Part shown: positions 30,238 through 37,889 of the stretch, one piece after another
Numbering within the stretch: position 1 is the stretch's first letter
Layout of the letters: each line of letters opens with the position of its first letter
Origin: Methylovirgula ligni
GTDB taxonomy: Bacteria; Pseudomonadota; Alphaproteobacteria; Rhizobiales; Beijerinckiaceae
DNA: 64,000 bases
Assembly: GCF_004135935.1 (NCBI RefSeq)
Contig: NZ_CP025086.1
Coordinates: forward strand, 3,100,001-3,164,000
Direction: 5' to 3'
Notes under the pieces: generated by a model
The model's input: the letters and a program-made list of their open reading frames with translations, nothing else
The model's database searches: none
Told to the model about the DNA's origin: nothing
Position numbers and translations under genes: made by a program

Positions 30238-31632
30238 TTATGCGGCGGCTTTTGCGCCGCTCAGCCGCACGAGGGCAGAAACAAGAAACAGGCTGGAGAG
30301 CGCCGCCAGCATGATCAAGATCGAAAAGTGCCGCTCATAGCCGAAGCCGAGAATATAGGGCGTCGCATAGCAGACGCCGAGCGCGAGACTCGCGAGAGCC
30401 ACCCGCCGTGCCGCGCTGTCGCCGCGAATAAGGAGATAGAGGCTCGCCCCAAAGGCGAAAATCTCGATGAGCCGGCCGAGCGCCAGCCATAGGGAGCCGA
30501 CGTCCGCCTCCCCGCGCGAACGCGGCAGTTCGATCAGATGGCTGCCGTCCGGCGCTGGAACATAATTGCGATAGGGCACGAGCTGCGGCGAGAGAAGAAC
30601 CTCGTAGGCCTTGACCGCGAACGTCTTCAGCGCAGCACCGGGATTTTGCCTGATCCATTCCGTGGCGCGAGTCTTATAGGCGTCGTTCCACGCCCATTCC
30701 GTCTTGAACCCCGCCCGCCCCGGCTCATGCGGCGAAGTTATCGCCTCGCCTTCGCAGGTCGTAACCGGATCGAACAGCATGTCGAGACTGCAATGCGGAT
30801 AAAGCACGAGCGTATAGGTGTTCCAGCCGCGATACATGTTCTCGCCGTCCGTGCTCGACATGAACGAGAGGCGATGGCTTTCAATCGCATTGTGAGCCAG
30901 CCAGCCCGCAGGAGCGATCAATGCGACGGCGACAAGGCCGGCCGCGAGAGCCCGTCGTCCGGATGTGAGCGCGAAGACGACGATCAGTAACGCGACCGCG
31001 CCCCAAACGAGGATCAGCGACGACTTGAAGAGATAGCAGACGGAGGCCGCGGCGATCGCCGCCACGTAACGCCCCGCACTCGCTTCGCGCGGCGCGACGG
31101 CGACGAAGAAAAGACAGACGGCCGTGATGGCCAGAAGTTCGAGCACATAGCCTTCTTCGTAATAGGCGGCCGAGGCATGTTTGATGAGGTTCGGCGAGAG
31201 CACGAGAAAAAGGCCGAGTGCGATGTAGATGCCCACCTGCCAGCAGTGCCTGACGGCAAGCCGCCGGTCGATTCCGCGAACAGCGAGATAGACGAGCAGG
31301 CTCAGCAGAAGAACCTTTATGGCATCGACGATGCGCAGGCTGGTCGTCAGCGGCGCCAAGGCCGCGAGAAACAACGGCAGGCCGGGCATGCGCGAAGCGA
31401 CATCGCAGCTGCCGCTGCCACAGGAGACATAGCCTCTGCCCGCGACAAGCGATCTCACATAAGGGTCGAAGCCGAAGCCGAGATCGAAGGTCGTGCGTGC
31501 GGCCGGGACGAAGAACCAGACGGCTACGAGCTTCAGCACCGCCATGAGAACGACGAGCAGCGCCACGACTTCGCCGCCCGTGAGGATGGCGCGCCGGCCG
31601 GCCGATGCGCCGCTCTGTGTGGAATGAGGCAT
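30238..31632 (-). CDS. GT-C-type integral membrane glycosyltransferase, candidate arabinosyltransferase
   Basis: A 464-residue, strongly hydrophobic protein with about ten to twelve membrane segments. After the first helix comes a periplasmic loop with acidic residues (TTFDLGFGFDPYVRSLVAGR), the position of the catalytic Asp in polyprenyl-phosphate-sugar-dependent GT-C enzymes such as ArnT and mycobacterial Emb proteins. A larger loop of about 120 residues lies around residues 250-370 (MYRGWNTYTLVLYPHCSLD), with further helices after it. It is divergent from a gene set for polyprenyl-phospho-arabinose, so it may transfer D-arabinofuranose to a surface acceptor. The role is inferred from context; the sequence shows only the GT-C-like topology. 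Confidence 0.65.
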   Translation of the reverse strand: MPHSTQSGASAGRRAILTGGEVVALLVVLMAVLKLVAVWFFVPAARTTFDLGFGFDPYVRSLVAGRGYVSCGSGSCDVASRMPGLPLFLAALAPLTTSLRIVDAIKVLLLSLLVYLAVRGIDRRLAVRHCWQVGIYIALGLFLVLSPNLIKHASAAYYEEGYVLELLAITAVCLFFVAVAPREASAGRYVAAIAAASVCYLFKSSLILVWGAVALLIVVFALTSGRRALAAGLVAVALIAPAGWLAHNAIESHRLSFMSSTDGENMYRGWNTYTLVLYPHCSLDMLFDPVTTCEGEAITSPHEPGRAGFKTEWAWNDAYKTRATEWIRQNPGAALKTFAVKAYEVLLSPQLVPYRNYVPAPDGSHLIELPRSRGEADVGSLWLALGRLIEIFAFGASLYLLIRGDSAARRVALASLALGVCYATPYILGFGYERHFSILIMLAALSSLFLVSALVRLSGAKAAA

Positions 31633-31861
31633 GATCCAGAGGTTGTTGAAGCTCTGTCGGAAAGACGACCGAAACGCTGCGCGGATGATAGGGTCGGCGC
31701 GTTAATGCCATCTGAAGGCTTCCCCTTACGCGCGCCTCCGGGCTGAAAAGTCGATTAACTTCAATTGACTCTAAGGGTTTCGCAGTCGTGGTTTATCTGG
31801 CGCGATTTACCTGTTTTTTATAGTATGGGCCTATTCGGTTCCGTCAGTCTCCGAGTGGACC

Positions 31862-33361
31862 ATGCAACCGGCCTCAGTCGAAAAGCGCCCTTCTCTCAGT
31901 GTGGTTGCGCCAGGCAATCGCGCCCCGCTCGGCTATGATCTTTCACTCCCGCTCGTGATCGATCTCGACGGCACGCTGCTATCGACAGATGTGCTGCATG
32001 AATCCCTGCTTCTGTTTCTGAAACGCCGACCGGGCGAAGCGTGGAAAATTCCGGGCTGGATTTTCTCCGGACGCGCGGTCGTCAAGAATCGCCTGGCGGA
32101 TGTCGTCACCGACGACGACATCGAGACTTTTCCTGCCTGCGATGAAGTTGTCGAGCTGGCGCAAAAGGAAGCCGAACGCGGCCGCAAAATCGTGCTCGCG
32201 ACGGCGGCCGACATCACCATCGCGGAGAAAATCCGTCGACGCTTTCCGTTCATCAGCGAAGTGATCGCCTCAGCCGACGGGCACAATTTGAAAGGCGCGG
32301 CAAAGGCGCAGACGGTTTCGGCGCAGTTTCCGCACGGATTCATCTACGCCGGCGACTCCACCGCGGATCTGCATGTCTGGAACGCAGCGACCGCGGCGAT
32401 ATTCGTCGGTCGCTCCAGCGCCATGGAGCAGAAGATCGCGACCAAAACGCAGCTCGCCGCCGTCCTGCCGACAAAGTTGCTCAATTTTCCGACCCTGCGG
32501 CGGGGTCTGCGGGCTCATCAATGGGCGAAGAATTCGCTCGTCTTCGTCCCGCTGATCCTCGGCGGCAAGGCGCATGATCCGGTCGCCTGGGCTTACGCCT
32601 TCGGGGCGTTCGTGGCCCTGAGCCTCCTTGCCTCCGTGACCTATCTCCTCAATGATCTGTGGGATCTGGCGGACGACCGGCGGCATTGGTCGAAGAAATT
32701 GCGACCGATCGCCAGCGGCGATCTGCCGATCGCTTCGGCCATGCTGGTCATCGCTGTCGGCGGCCTTATAGCTTTTGCTATAGCGGCCTTGATCGGCCCC
32801 GCCTGCGTCGGGGTTCTGGCGCTCTATCTTGCCATCAGCCTCGCCTATTCGTTCTGGCTGAAACGCGAGCCGCTGGTCGATATTTTCGTTCTCGCTTCAC
32901 TCTTCACGATCCGCCTCGCGCTCGGCCTCGTCGTCACCGGCGTCGTCTTTTCGCCCTGGCTCTTCGTCTTCTCGATGTTTATTTTCCTGTCGCTTTCCGC
33001 CGCGAAACGGCAGACGGAGATCACCCGCATGGTCGCGCACGGGCTGACCCAGACTCCGGGCCGCGGCTATCGCGCGGAAGATGGCCCGCTCGTCCTCTCG
33101 CTCGGCGTCGGCGCCATGCTCGCGACCGTGCTGGTGATGGTCATCTATCTGGTCGCCTATGCGTTTCCGGAAGGCTTTTACCGCCATCCGTTCTTCCTCT
33201 GGGGCTTTCCGATCATTATTTTTCTCTGGCTGTCGCGGATTTGGCTCTTGTGTCATCGCGGGGAATTGAACGATGATCCGGTCGCGTTCGCGCTGAAGGA
33301 CAGGCTCAGCCTCGCCTATGGAGCGGCGATGGTCGCAATGTTCGCCGCAGCCCTGCTGTAG
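31862..33361 (+). CDS. HAD phosphatase-UbiA prenyltransferase fusion (DPPR synthase-like)
   Basis: A 499-residue fusion. Residues about 28-190 are a HAD phosphatase with motif I VIDLDGTLL (Asp34, Asp36), motif II in LATAAD (Thr114), a Lys near 144-148, and motif IV YAGDSTADLHV. Residues about 210-499 are a UbiA-type prenyltransferase with LRAHQWAKNSLVFVPL, YLLNDLWDLADDRRH and several membrane segments, as in mycobacterial decaprenyl-phosphate 5-phosphoribosyltransferase. Likely role: moving phosphoribose from PRPP to a polyprenyl phosphate, with the HAD part perhaps removing the 5-phosphate. The next two genes encode DprE1- and DprE2-like enzymes. Confidence 0.85.
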   Translation: MQPASVEKRPSLSVVAPGNRAPLGYDLSLPLVIDLDGTLLSTDVLHESLLLFLKRRPGEAWKIPGWIFSGRAVVKNRLADVVTDDDIETFPACDEVVELAQKEAERGRKIVLATAADITIAEKIRRRFPFISEVIASADGHNLKGAAKAQTVSAQFPHGFIYAGDSTADLHVWNAATAAIFVGRSSAMEQKIATKTQLAAVLPTKLLNFPTLRRGLRAHQWAKNSLVFVPLILGGKAHDPVAWAYAFGAFVALSLLASVTYLLNDLWDLADDRRHWSKKLRPIASGDLPIASAMLVIAVGGLIAFAIAALIGPACVGVLALYLAISLAYSFWLKREPLVDIFVLASLFTIRLALGLVVTGVVFSPWLFVFSMFIFLSLSAAKRQTEITRMVAHGLTQTPGRGYRAEDGPLVLSLGVGAMLATVLVMVIYLVAYAFPEGFYRHPFFLWGFPIIIFLWLSRIWLLCHRGELNDDPVAFALKDRLSLAYGAAMVAMFAAALL

Positions 33362-33372
33362 AAAGTCCGCAT

Positions 33373-34698
33373 GTGAGCGAGCCTTTCGTCACCCGTAGCG
33401 ATATTTTGTCATGGGGCCGCGTGGTGCGCGCGCCGCAGCGTGTGGCCACGCCGCGCTTTCGTGACGAACTCGACAAATTGCTTGGCGCCGCGAATGGCGC
33501 AAGCCTGCTGCCGATCGGGCTGCGGCGCTCCTATGGCGATTCCTGCCTGAATGATACCGGCGACCTCATCGATATGTCGCGGGTGGACAGGTTCATTGCC
33601 TTCGATCCGGCGCAGGGGATTTTGCGGGCCGAGGCCGGCACGAGCTTTTCCGAGATTCTGCGGCTGATCGTGCCGCATGGCTGGTTTCTGCCAGTGACCC
33701 CGGGCACCCGTTTCGTGACACTCGGCGGCGCTATCGCCAACGATGTGCATGGCAAGAACCATCATCGCGCCGGAACGTTCGGGCGGCATGTACGCGCGCT
33801 CGGCCTTTTGCGCAGCGATCGCGGCCACCTGACGCTGACGCCCGAAAGCGATGCCGCTCTCTTCGCCTCGACCATCGGCGGGCTCGGCCTCACCGGCATC
33901 ATCGAATGGGCCGAGATCGCGCTGGTCAAGACCGACAGTTCGTCGCTCGAAGTCGAGACGATCCCCTTCGAAAATCTCGACGCCTTCTGGTCTCTCGCCG
34001 ATGCCAGCACGGAAAAGTTCGAACACACGGTGGCTTGGGTCGATTGCCTCTCGCGCGGCGAAAGCCTCGGCCGGGGCATCTTCTCGCGGGGCAATTGGAC
34101 GCCTTACGGATTCCACGATGCGCATGACGACAAAACCTGGAAACGCGTCGTCGCCGATGCGCCGGAATTTCTGCTCAACCCGCTGAGTATCGGCGCGTTC
34201 AACGAGCTTTATTATCGTCTGCATGCCGGCCGGCCGCATACGAAGCTGCAGCATTACGTGCCGTTCTTCTATCCGCTCGATGCGATCCACGGCTGGAACC
34301 GGCTGTACGGCCGCAGCGGCCTGCTGCAATATCAATGCCTCGTCCCGCGCGCGACGGAACGCGAGGCTATCCGCGCTTTGCTCGAGGAAATCGCCAAGGA
34401 GGGACAAGCCTCCTTCCTTGCCGTGCTCAAGACCTTCGGCGACGTTCCCGCCTCGGGGCTTTTTTCCTTCCCCCGCGCCGGCACGACATTGGCGCTCGAT
34501 TTTCCCAATCGTGGCGCGGCGACGCTCGCCTTGCTCACACGGCTCGACGCTATCGTCCGCGACGCGGGCGGCGCGCTTTACCCGGCCAAAGATGGCCGTA
34601 TTTCGCGTGAAATGTTCCGCCTCTCCTTCCCGCGCTGGCAGGAGTTTGAGAAAGATCCGGCGATGAGTTCCGACTTTTGGCGCAGGGTGTCCGCATGA
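33373..34698 (+). CDS. DprE1-like FAD-dependent polyprenylphosphoryl-ribose 2-oxidase
   Basis: A 441-residue flavoenzyme of the family that oxidises the 2'-hydroxyl of decaprenylphosphoryl-ribose, half of its epimerisation to arabinose. The FAD-binding part has GLRRSYGDSCLND, RAEAGTSFSEIL and TPGTRFVTLGGAIANDVHG followed by KNHHRAGTFGRHV, nearly the mycobacterial DprE1 sequence. The catalytic Lys is conserved (LYPAKDGR, Lys406). The Cys targeted by benzothiazinones in M. tuberculosis is Ala374 here (TLALDFP). It starts at GTG just after the fusion gene and overlaps the reductase gene. Confidence 0.88.
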   Translation: MSEPFVTRSDILSWGRVVRAPQRVATPRFRDELDKLLGAANGASLLPIGLRRSYGDSCLNDTGDLIDMSRVDRFIAFDPAQGILRAEAGTSFSEILRLIVPHGWFLPVTPGTRFVTLGGAIANDVHGKNHHRAGTFGRHVRALGLLRSDRGHLTLTPESDAALFASTIGGLGLTGIIEWAEIALVKTDSSSLEVETIPFENLDAFWSLADASTEKFEHTVAWVDCLSRGESLGRGIFSRGNWTPYGFHDAHDDKTWKRVVADAPEFLLNPLSIGAFNELYYRLHAGRPHTKLQHYVPFFYPLDAIHGWNRLYGRSGLLQYQCLVPRATEREAIRALLEEIAKEGQASFLAVLKTFGDVPASGLFSFPRAGTTLALDFPNRGAATLALLTRLDAIVRDAGGALYPAKDGRISREMFRLSFPRWQEFEKDPAMSSDFWRRVSA

Positions 34699-35474
34699 GC
34701 GGCGCGTCGACCGAAATTGCCGTGGCTCCCGTGACGCCGCTGCGGATTATCATCCTCGGCGCGACCTCGGCGATCGCCGAGGCGACGGCACGGCTCTGGG
34801 CGCCGGGCGGCGCACGCATCCTGCTCGCCGGGCGCAACGAAGCGCGGCTGAACGAGATCGCCTCCGACCTCAAGGCGCGTGGCGCGGCCGAGGCCATCGA
34901 CTGGCCGCTCGATTGCGCGAGCGCCAACGCCAGCGCTGAACTTGGCAAAATGGTCGACCGTCTCGGCGGCCTCGACATTCTCCTGCTCGCCTATGGCGTC
35001 CTCGGCGAGCAAGCCGAACTCGAGCGCGATCCGGCGGCAGCGGCGCGGCTCATCACCACGAATTTTTCCAGCGCCGCAGCCTGGTGCCTCGCCGCCACCG
35101 CCGTGCTGGAAAAGCAGGGCGCCGGCACGCTGCTGGTGATTGGCTCCGTGGCGGGCGACCGGGGGCGCCGCTCGAATTTCATCTATGGCGCGACGAAAGG
35201 CGGCCTCGCCCTTCTCGTCGAGGGCATCGCCCACAAGCTGGCGCCGCTCGGCGCGCGCGCGGTGATCATCAAACCCGGTTTCGTCGATACACCGATGACG
35301 GCGGCGATCGCCAATAAAGGGCCGCTCTGGGCGAAGCCCGAGGCCATCGCGGCGAGCATCGTCCGCGCCGGCGAAAAAGGCGGCCCGGAGATTTATGCGC
35401 CGGGATTCTGGCGCGGGATCATGATCGTCATCCGCAACTTGCCCGTGGCCATCTTCAACAAAATCAACATTTAG
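34695..35474 (+). CDS. DprE2-like short-chain dehydrogenase/reductase
   Basis: A 259-residue SDR. The dinucleotide-binding motif is IIILGATSAIAEATARLW and the active site has Ser151 (IGSVAGDRG) and Tyr164-x3-Lys168 (YGATKGG). The overlap with the oxidase gene (ATGA) and the family type point to DprE2, which reduces the 2'-keto intermediate to polyprenylphosphoryl-D-arabinose. A C-terminal amphipathic or membrane-associated stretch (GIMIVIRNLPVAIFNKIN) would bring it to the membrane. It is last of the three plus-strand genes. Confidence 0.85.
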   Translation: MSGASTEIAVAPVTPLRIIILGATSAIAEATARLWAPGGARILLAGRNEARLNEIASDLKARGAAEAIDWPLDCASANASAELGKMVDRLGGLDILLLAYGVLGEQAELERDPAAAARLITTNFSSAAAWCLAATAVLEKQGAGTLLVIGSVAGDRGRRSNFIYGATKGGLALLVEGIAHKLAPLGARAVIIKPGFVDTPMTAAIANKGPLWAKPEAIAASIVRAGEKGGPEIYAPGFWRGIMIVIRNLPVAIFNKINI

Positions 35475-35514
35475 CCGCTGCCTCTACGGCTCCCAACTTT
35501 GGGCACGTCACCGG

Positions 35515-35721
35515 CTATCGCTGCCAAAGTCGCCAACCGAGGATCTCCGCCTCGATTATTTGGCCAGTCGTCTGATTGCACCATTCGCGTCCAACACGCC
35601 GGCATGGAAACGGAAGCGTGTAAGTCCCCCTATGATCCTCGCACAGCAACTCAACGTCTTCGGTTGCGCTTGGCTCTTTATCCGCCTCAAATTCCGCGAG
35701 TCGTTCCGACCGGGTTGCCAT
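35515..35721 (-). CDS. small hypothetical protein
   Basis: A 68-residue acidic protein (MATRSERLAEFEADKEPSAT at its start) with two cysteines and a Trp-rich end. It reads as one compact small domain (DVELLCEDHRGTYTLPFPCR). It follows the 36-residue Lys-rich gene by five bases on the same strand, which supports both being genuine. No family is recognised. It lies at the edge of a lower-GC region. Confidence 0.55.
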   Translation of the reverse strand: MATRSERLAEFEADKEPSATEDVELLCEDHRGTYTLPFPCRRVGREWCNQTTGQIIEAEILGWRLWQR

Positions 35722-35726
35722 CGGCC

Positions 35727-35837
35727 CTATTTCTTCTTTTCACCAATCTTCAACGTCGGAGCAGCCGCGATTGGCTTCGGCTTTTCTTTTTTCGGCTTCT
35801 TCGCTTCTTTATTCCCGTGTCGCTGACTCTTGGCCAT
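35727..35837 (-). CDS. very small Lys-rich protein
   Basis: A 36-residue, strongly basic protein starting MAKSQRHGNKEAKKPKKEKP and ending IGEKKK. Its Lys/Pro/Ala composition resembles small disordered nucleic-acid-associated proteins found in alphaproteobacteria. It is read from ATG at 35837 to TAG at 35727 and sits five bases before the 68-residue gene. It is too short to confirm by composition alone, but the clean frame and coupling support it. Confidence 0.55.
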   Translation of the reverse strand: MAKSQRHGNKEAKKPKKEKPKPIAAAPTLKIGEKKK

Positions 35838-36199
35838 CGCTGTGCTCCGCTGCCGTGATTGATGAACATATCACAATTGCCTCGGACGCGGCGTTTCGCT
35901 TGCGCCTTTATTTGTATGATCAAAAAGATAAACCAACGACCGTGCCTAGTATTTTTGATAATAATGTGTATATTTACAATATCAGCGAAGGTAATATTTA
36001 GTCGTTATCGAAGTTGATAAGGTCGTTATGCGCACAAATAATTTGGAGCGATCCCTTGTATTTGTGCGAAGGCGGCTTTGGCATCTCCCCGGCCCCTGAG
36101 AAAGCGGCGAAGTAACAGCTTCTGCGCATTTGGTGGCGGCAGAGCGCAGCCGCGAGACGCGGCTGTGTGGCATCCCGGAGCTTGGGCAAGGTTCTTATC
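35838..36199. other. lower-GC intergenic stretch with two hairpins
   Basis: About 360 bases, AT-rich in the first half, with no convincing gene. It holds a perfect 10-bp inverted repeat (CGCACAAATA at 36031-36040 and its complement at 36059-36068, 18-base spacer). A second hairpin, CAGCCGCG-AGA-CGCGGCTG, is at 36147-36165, just before the next gene. A short plus-strand frame ending at 36001 is open but not supported. Confidence 0.5.
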
Positions 36200-36475
36200 A
36201 TGAAACGAACTCGATCATTTGGCGTGGCTATTAATGCCTCTCCGACACCGCAAATCAGGCAGGAGCTTGTGACTCATCTTTACGAGATCGGAGAGACTGT
36301 CACGCTTGATCCGCGCGGAGGATATTTGCGAAATCCCGGCGATCCATTCAGTGTGCTCGCGCGATTGCCGCCGGTGGGCACTGAGTTTCAATATCGAATC
36401 AAGAGCGTAAACGAGCCGTATCAACGAGTTGCTGCTGAATATCAATTAAAGCGCGCGGTGCAGGCCGCAGGTTGA
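36200..36475 (+). CDS. small hypothetical protein
   Basis: A 91-residue protein starting MKRTRSFGVAINASPTPQIR, with no signal peptide or cysteine and an amphipathic beta/alpha composition. I use the ATG at 36200; an earlier in-frame ATG at 36167 falls in the hairpin region. It is followed 43 bases later by another small gene on the same strand. No family is recognised; such genes are typical of accessory or decayed prophage regions. Confidence 0.55.
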   Translation: MKRTRSFGVAINASPTPQIRQELVTHLYEIGETVTLDPRGGYLRNPGDPFSVLARLPPVGTEFQYRIKSVNEPYQRVAAEYQLKRAVQAAG

Positions 36476-36518
36476 TCGGCCGACCTCTTTTTGATCAGAG
36501 TCGCGGAATGGTGCTGCG

Positions 36519-36830
36519 ATGAAGCTAGATGAGCTTGCCGACCGATATGGTGTCACCGCGACGGACGATGATGCACGGCGATTAGCGCAAGCTGTCAAAA
36601 TGATCTTCGAAAGAGTCGAAGCAGAGTTTAGCGCCCATGCCGGTTACGTTGCAGCACATGCAATGACTGCCGCAATAGACGGGCATCTGCAGCAATCAGA
36701 AAGTTTGCTAGGTCAGGCTCGCTTCGCCTGTATTCTGATCGATACGATGCCGGCGACGTGGAGCCCTATGCTCAAGGCAAGCTTCGTCTATGTCTTGGCG
36801 CCGCGCTTAAAAGACATTCTCAGCGGTTGA
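36519..36830 (+). CDS. small helical hypothetical protein
   Basis: A 103-residue, mostly helical protein (MKLDELADRYGVTATDDDAR at its start). It has a hydrophobic mid-part and two cysteine-free helices and lacks a signal peptide. It shares strand and spacing with the preceding small gene, and converges on the XRE-type gene. Not recognised. Confidence 0.55.
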   Translation: MKLDELADRYGVTATDDDARRLAQAVKMIFERVEAEFSAHAGYVAAHAMTAAIDGHLQQSESLLGQARFACILIDTMPATWSPMLKASFVYVLAPRLKDILSG

Positions 36831-36869
36831 TTGAGAACCGACATAGGCGGCGTCCAGATCCGACGCGCC

Positions 36870-37277
36870 TCATTTCTTCAGCTTCGTCCGCTTGTTCTTA
36901 AGCTTCGTCACGGCGTCGCCCTTGCGGGCGCGTTCCAGCCTTTCCATCCCGCCCTTGGGCGTTTGAGGCGGCTCATTGCTGGTGTTGGCCAGGTGGGCTT
37001 CGATGGCGTCAATTTGGCGGGTAAGCCCCGCAGTTGTTTCACGCTTGGCCAGCCTCACGCCCGCACCGCTATCCTCGCTTTCGAAGACGAAAATGACACC
37101 GCCCTGCTCAAGTGCGCGCTGAATGGCATCGGCGTTAGCCAGCGTGATCGATAACGGGCCTTCCTCGGCCTCGGCGCGCCGAACGGTGGCGACGCCCAGC
37201 TTTGCCGCCTGGGCCAAATCTTCCGCACTCCACCGAATGAGTGCCCTTGCCGCGCGCACCTGGGCGCTTGTGATCAC
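36870..37277 (-). CDS. XRE-family helix-turn-helix regulator
   Basis: A 135-residue protein with an N-terminal HTH_XRE domain: ITSAQVRAARALIRWSAEDL, then AQAAKLGVATVRRAEAEEG as the helix-turn-helix. A short beta segment (GGVIFVFESEDSGAG) and a basic tail (ERARKGDAVTKLKNKRTKLK) follow. This is a common type of small transcription regulator in accessory DNA of rhizobia. It starts at GTG with AGGAG upstream. No toxin partner is seen beside it. Confidence 0.82.
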   Translation of the reverse strand: MITSAQVRAARALIRWSAEDLAQAAKLGVATVRRAEAEEGPLSITLANADAIQRALEQGGVIFVFESEDSGAGVRLAKRETTAGLTRQIDAIEAHLANTSNEPPQTPKGGMERLERARKGDAVTKLKNKRTKLKK

Positions 37278-37466
37278 TTTACAATCTCCTGATTGACTCC
37301 AGATCAGCCGCCGGTGCGTGATCGCTTTCGCATCACTTAGATCGATTCAGATCAACCGGCGCAATCCCAATACCAAACAATAGCGTTTTGGCAGCCGCTG
37401 CCGGCTTGCGAGCCGCGCGCATCATCATGCCCGGCTTAAAAAACAAGAAAGCCATTTAAAATCAGT

Positions 37467-37540
37467 TGGCTGGGGGACCTGGATTCGAACCAAGATTAAC
37501 GGAGTCAGAGTCCGCTGTTCTACCGTTGAACTATCCCCCA
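37467..37540 (-). tRNA. tRNA-Gln (anticodon CTG)
   Basis: Read on the minus strand, this 74-base sequence folds as a tRNA. The acceptor stem TGGGGGA pairs with TCCCCCA, followed by G and the encoded CCA. The D-loop is AGTTCAACGGTAGAAC. The anticodon stem-loop is GCGGACTCTGACTCCGT with anticodon CTG, and the T-loop is TTCGAATCC. A CTG anticodon reads Gln codon CAG. It closes the lower-GC region; tRNA genes are common integration sites. Confidence 0.96.
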
Positions 37541-37889
37541 TCGTGGCCGCTTCGAAGGAACCAGCAGCCATCCGAATGGGCGCGGCGCAGATTGGGACCG
37601 GCGTCCCGGCCGCTGTTCGGAAGGCGCTTCTAGAATGAACGGCGCCCGATTGGCAAGCAGCAAGTTCACCCGCCGGCGGGTTCTGTGCCGGTGATTCCAA
37701 GCAAGATGATCACGACGAGACCGGAGCCGGAACGTGCAGGCCGTGATAGGCTGCGCAGCCCGCACCGATGGCGGATGCACAACACGGTGGGGTTGGGGAC
37801 GTTTACACGTTTATCAAATGCACGTTCATCGCATGAGGCGGTGAGTCCGTGACGGTCGTATTCGGCACGCCATTCGTCGGAGGCGTCTG
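37541..37889. other. 349-base intergenic region upstream of the DUF4396 gene
   Basis: No supported gene. A more AT-rich stretch near 37800-37830 (TTTACACGTTTATCAAATGC) is the most likely promoter area for the following gene. No clear terminator or RNA structure is visible. Confidence 0.5.

Noticed and set aside
35771-36001. 76-residue plus-strand frame in the low-GC stretch
   Set aside because: It overlaps the better-supported 36-residue gene on the other strand and has no clear start or motif.
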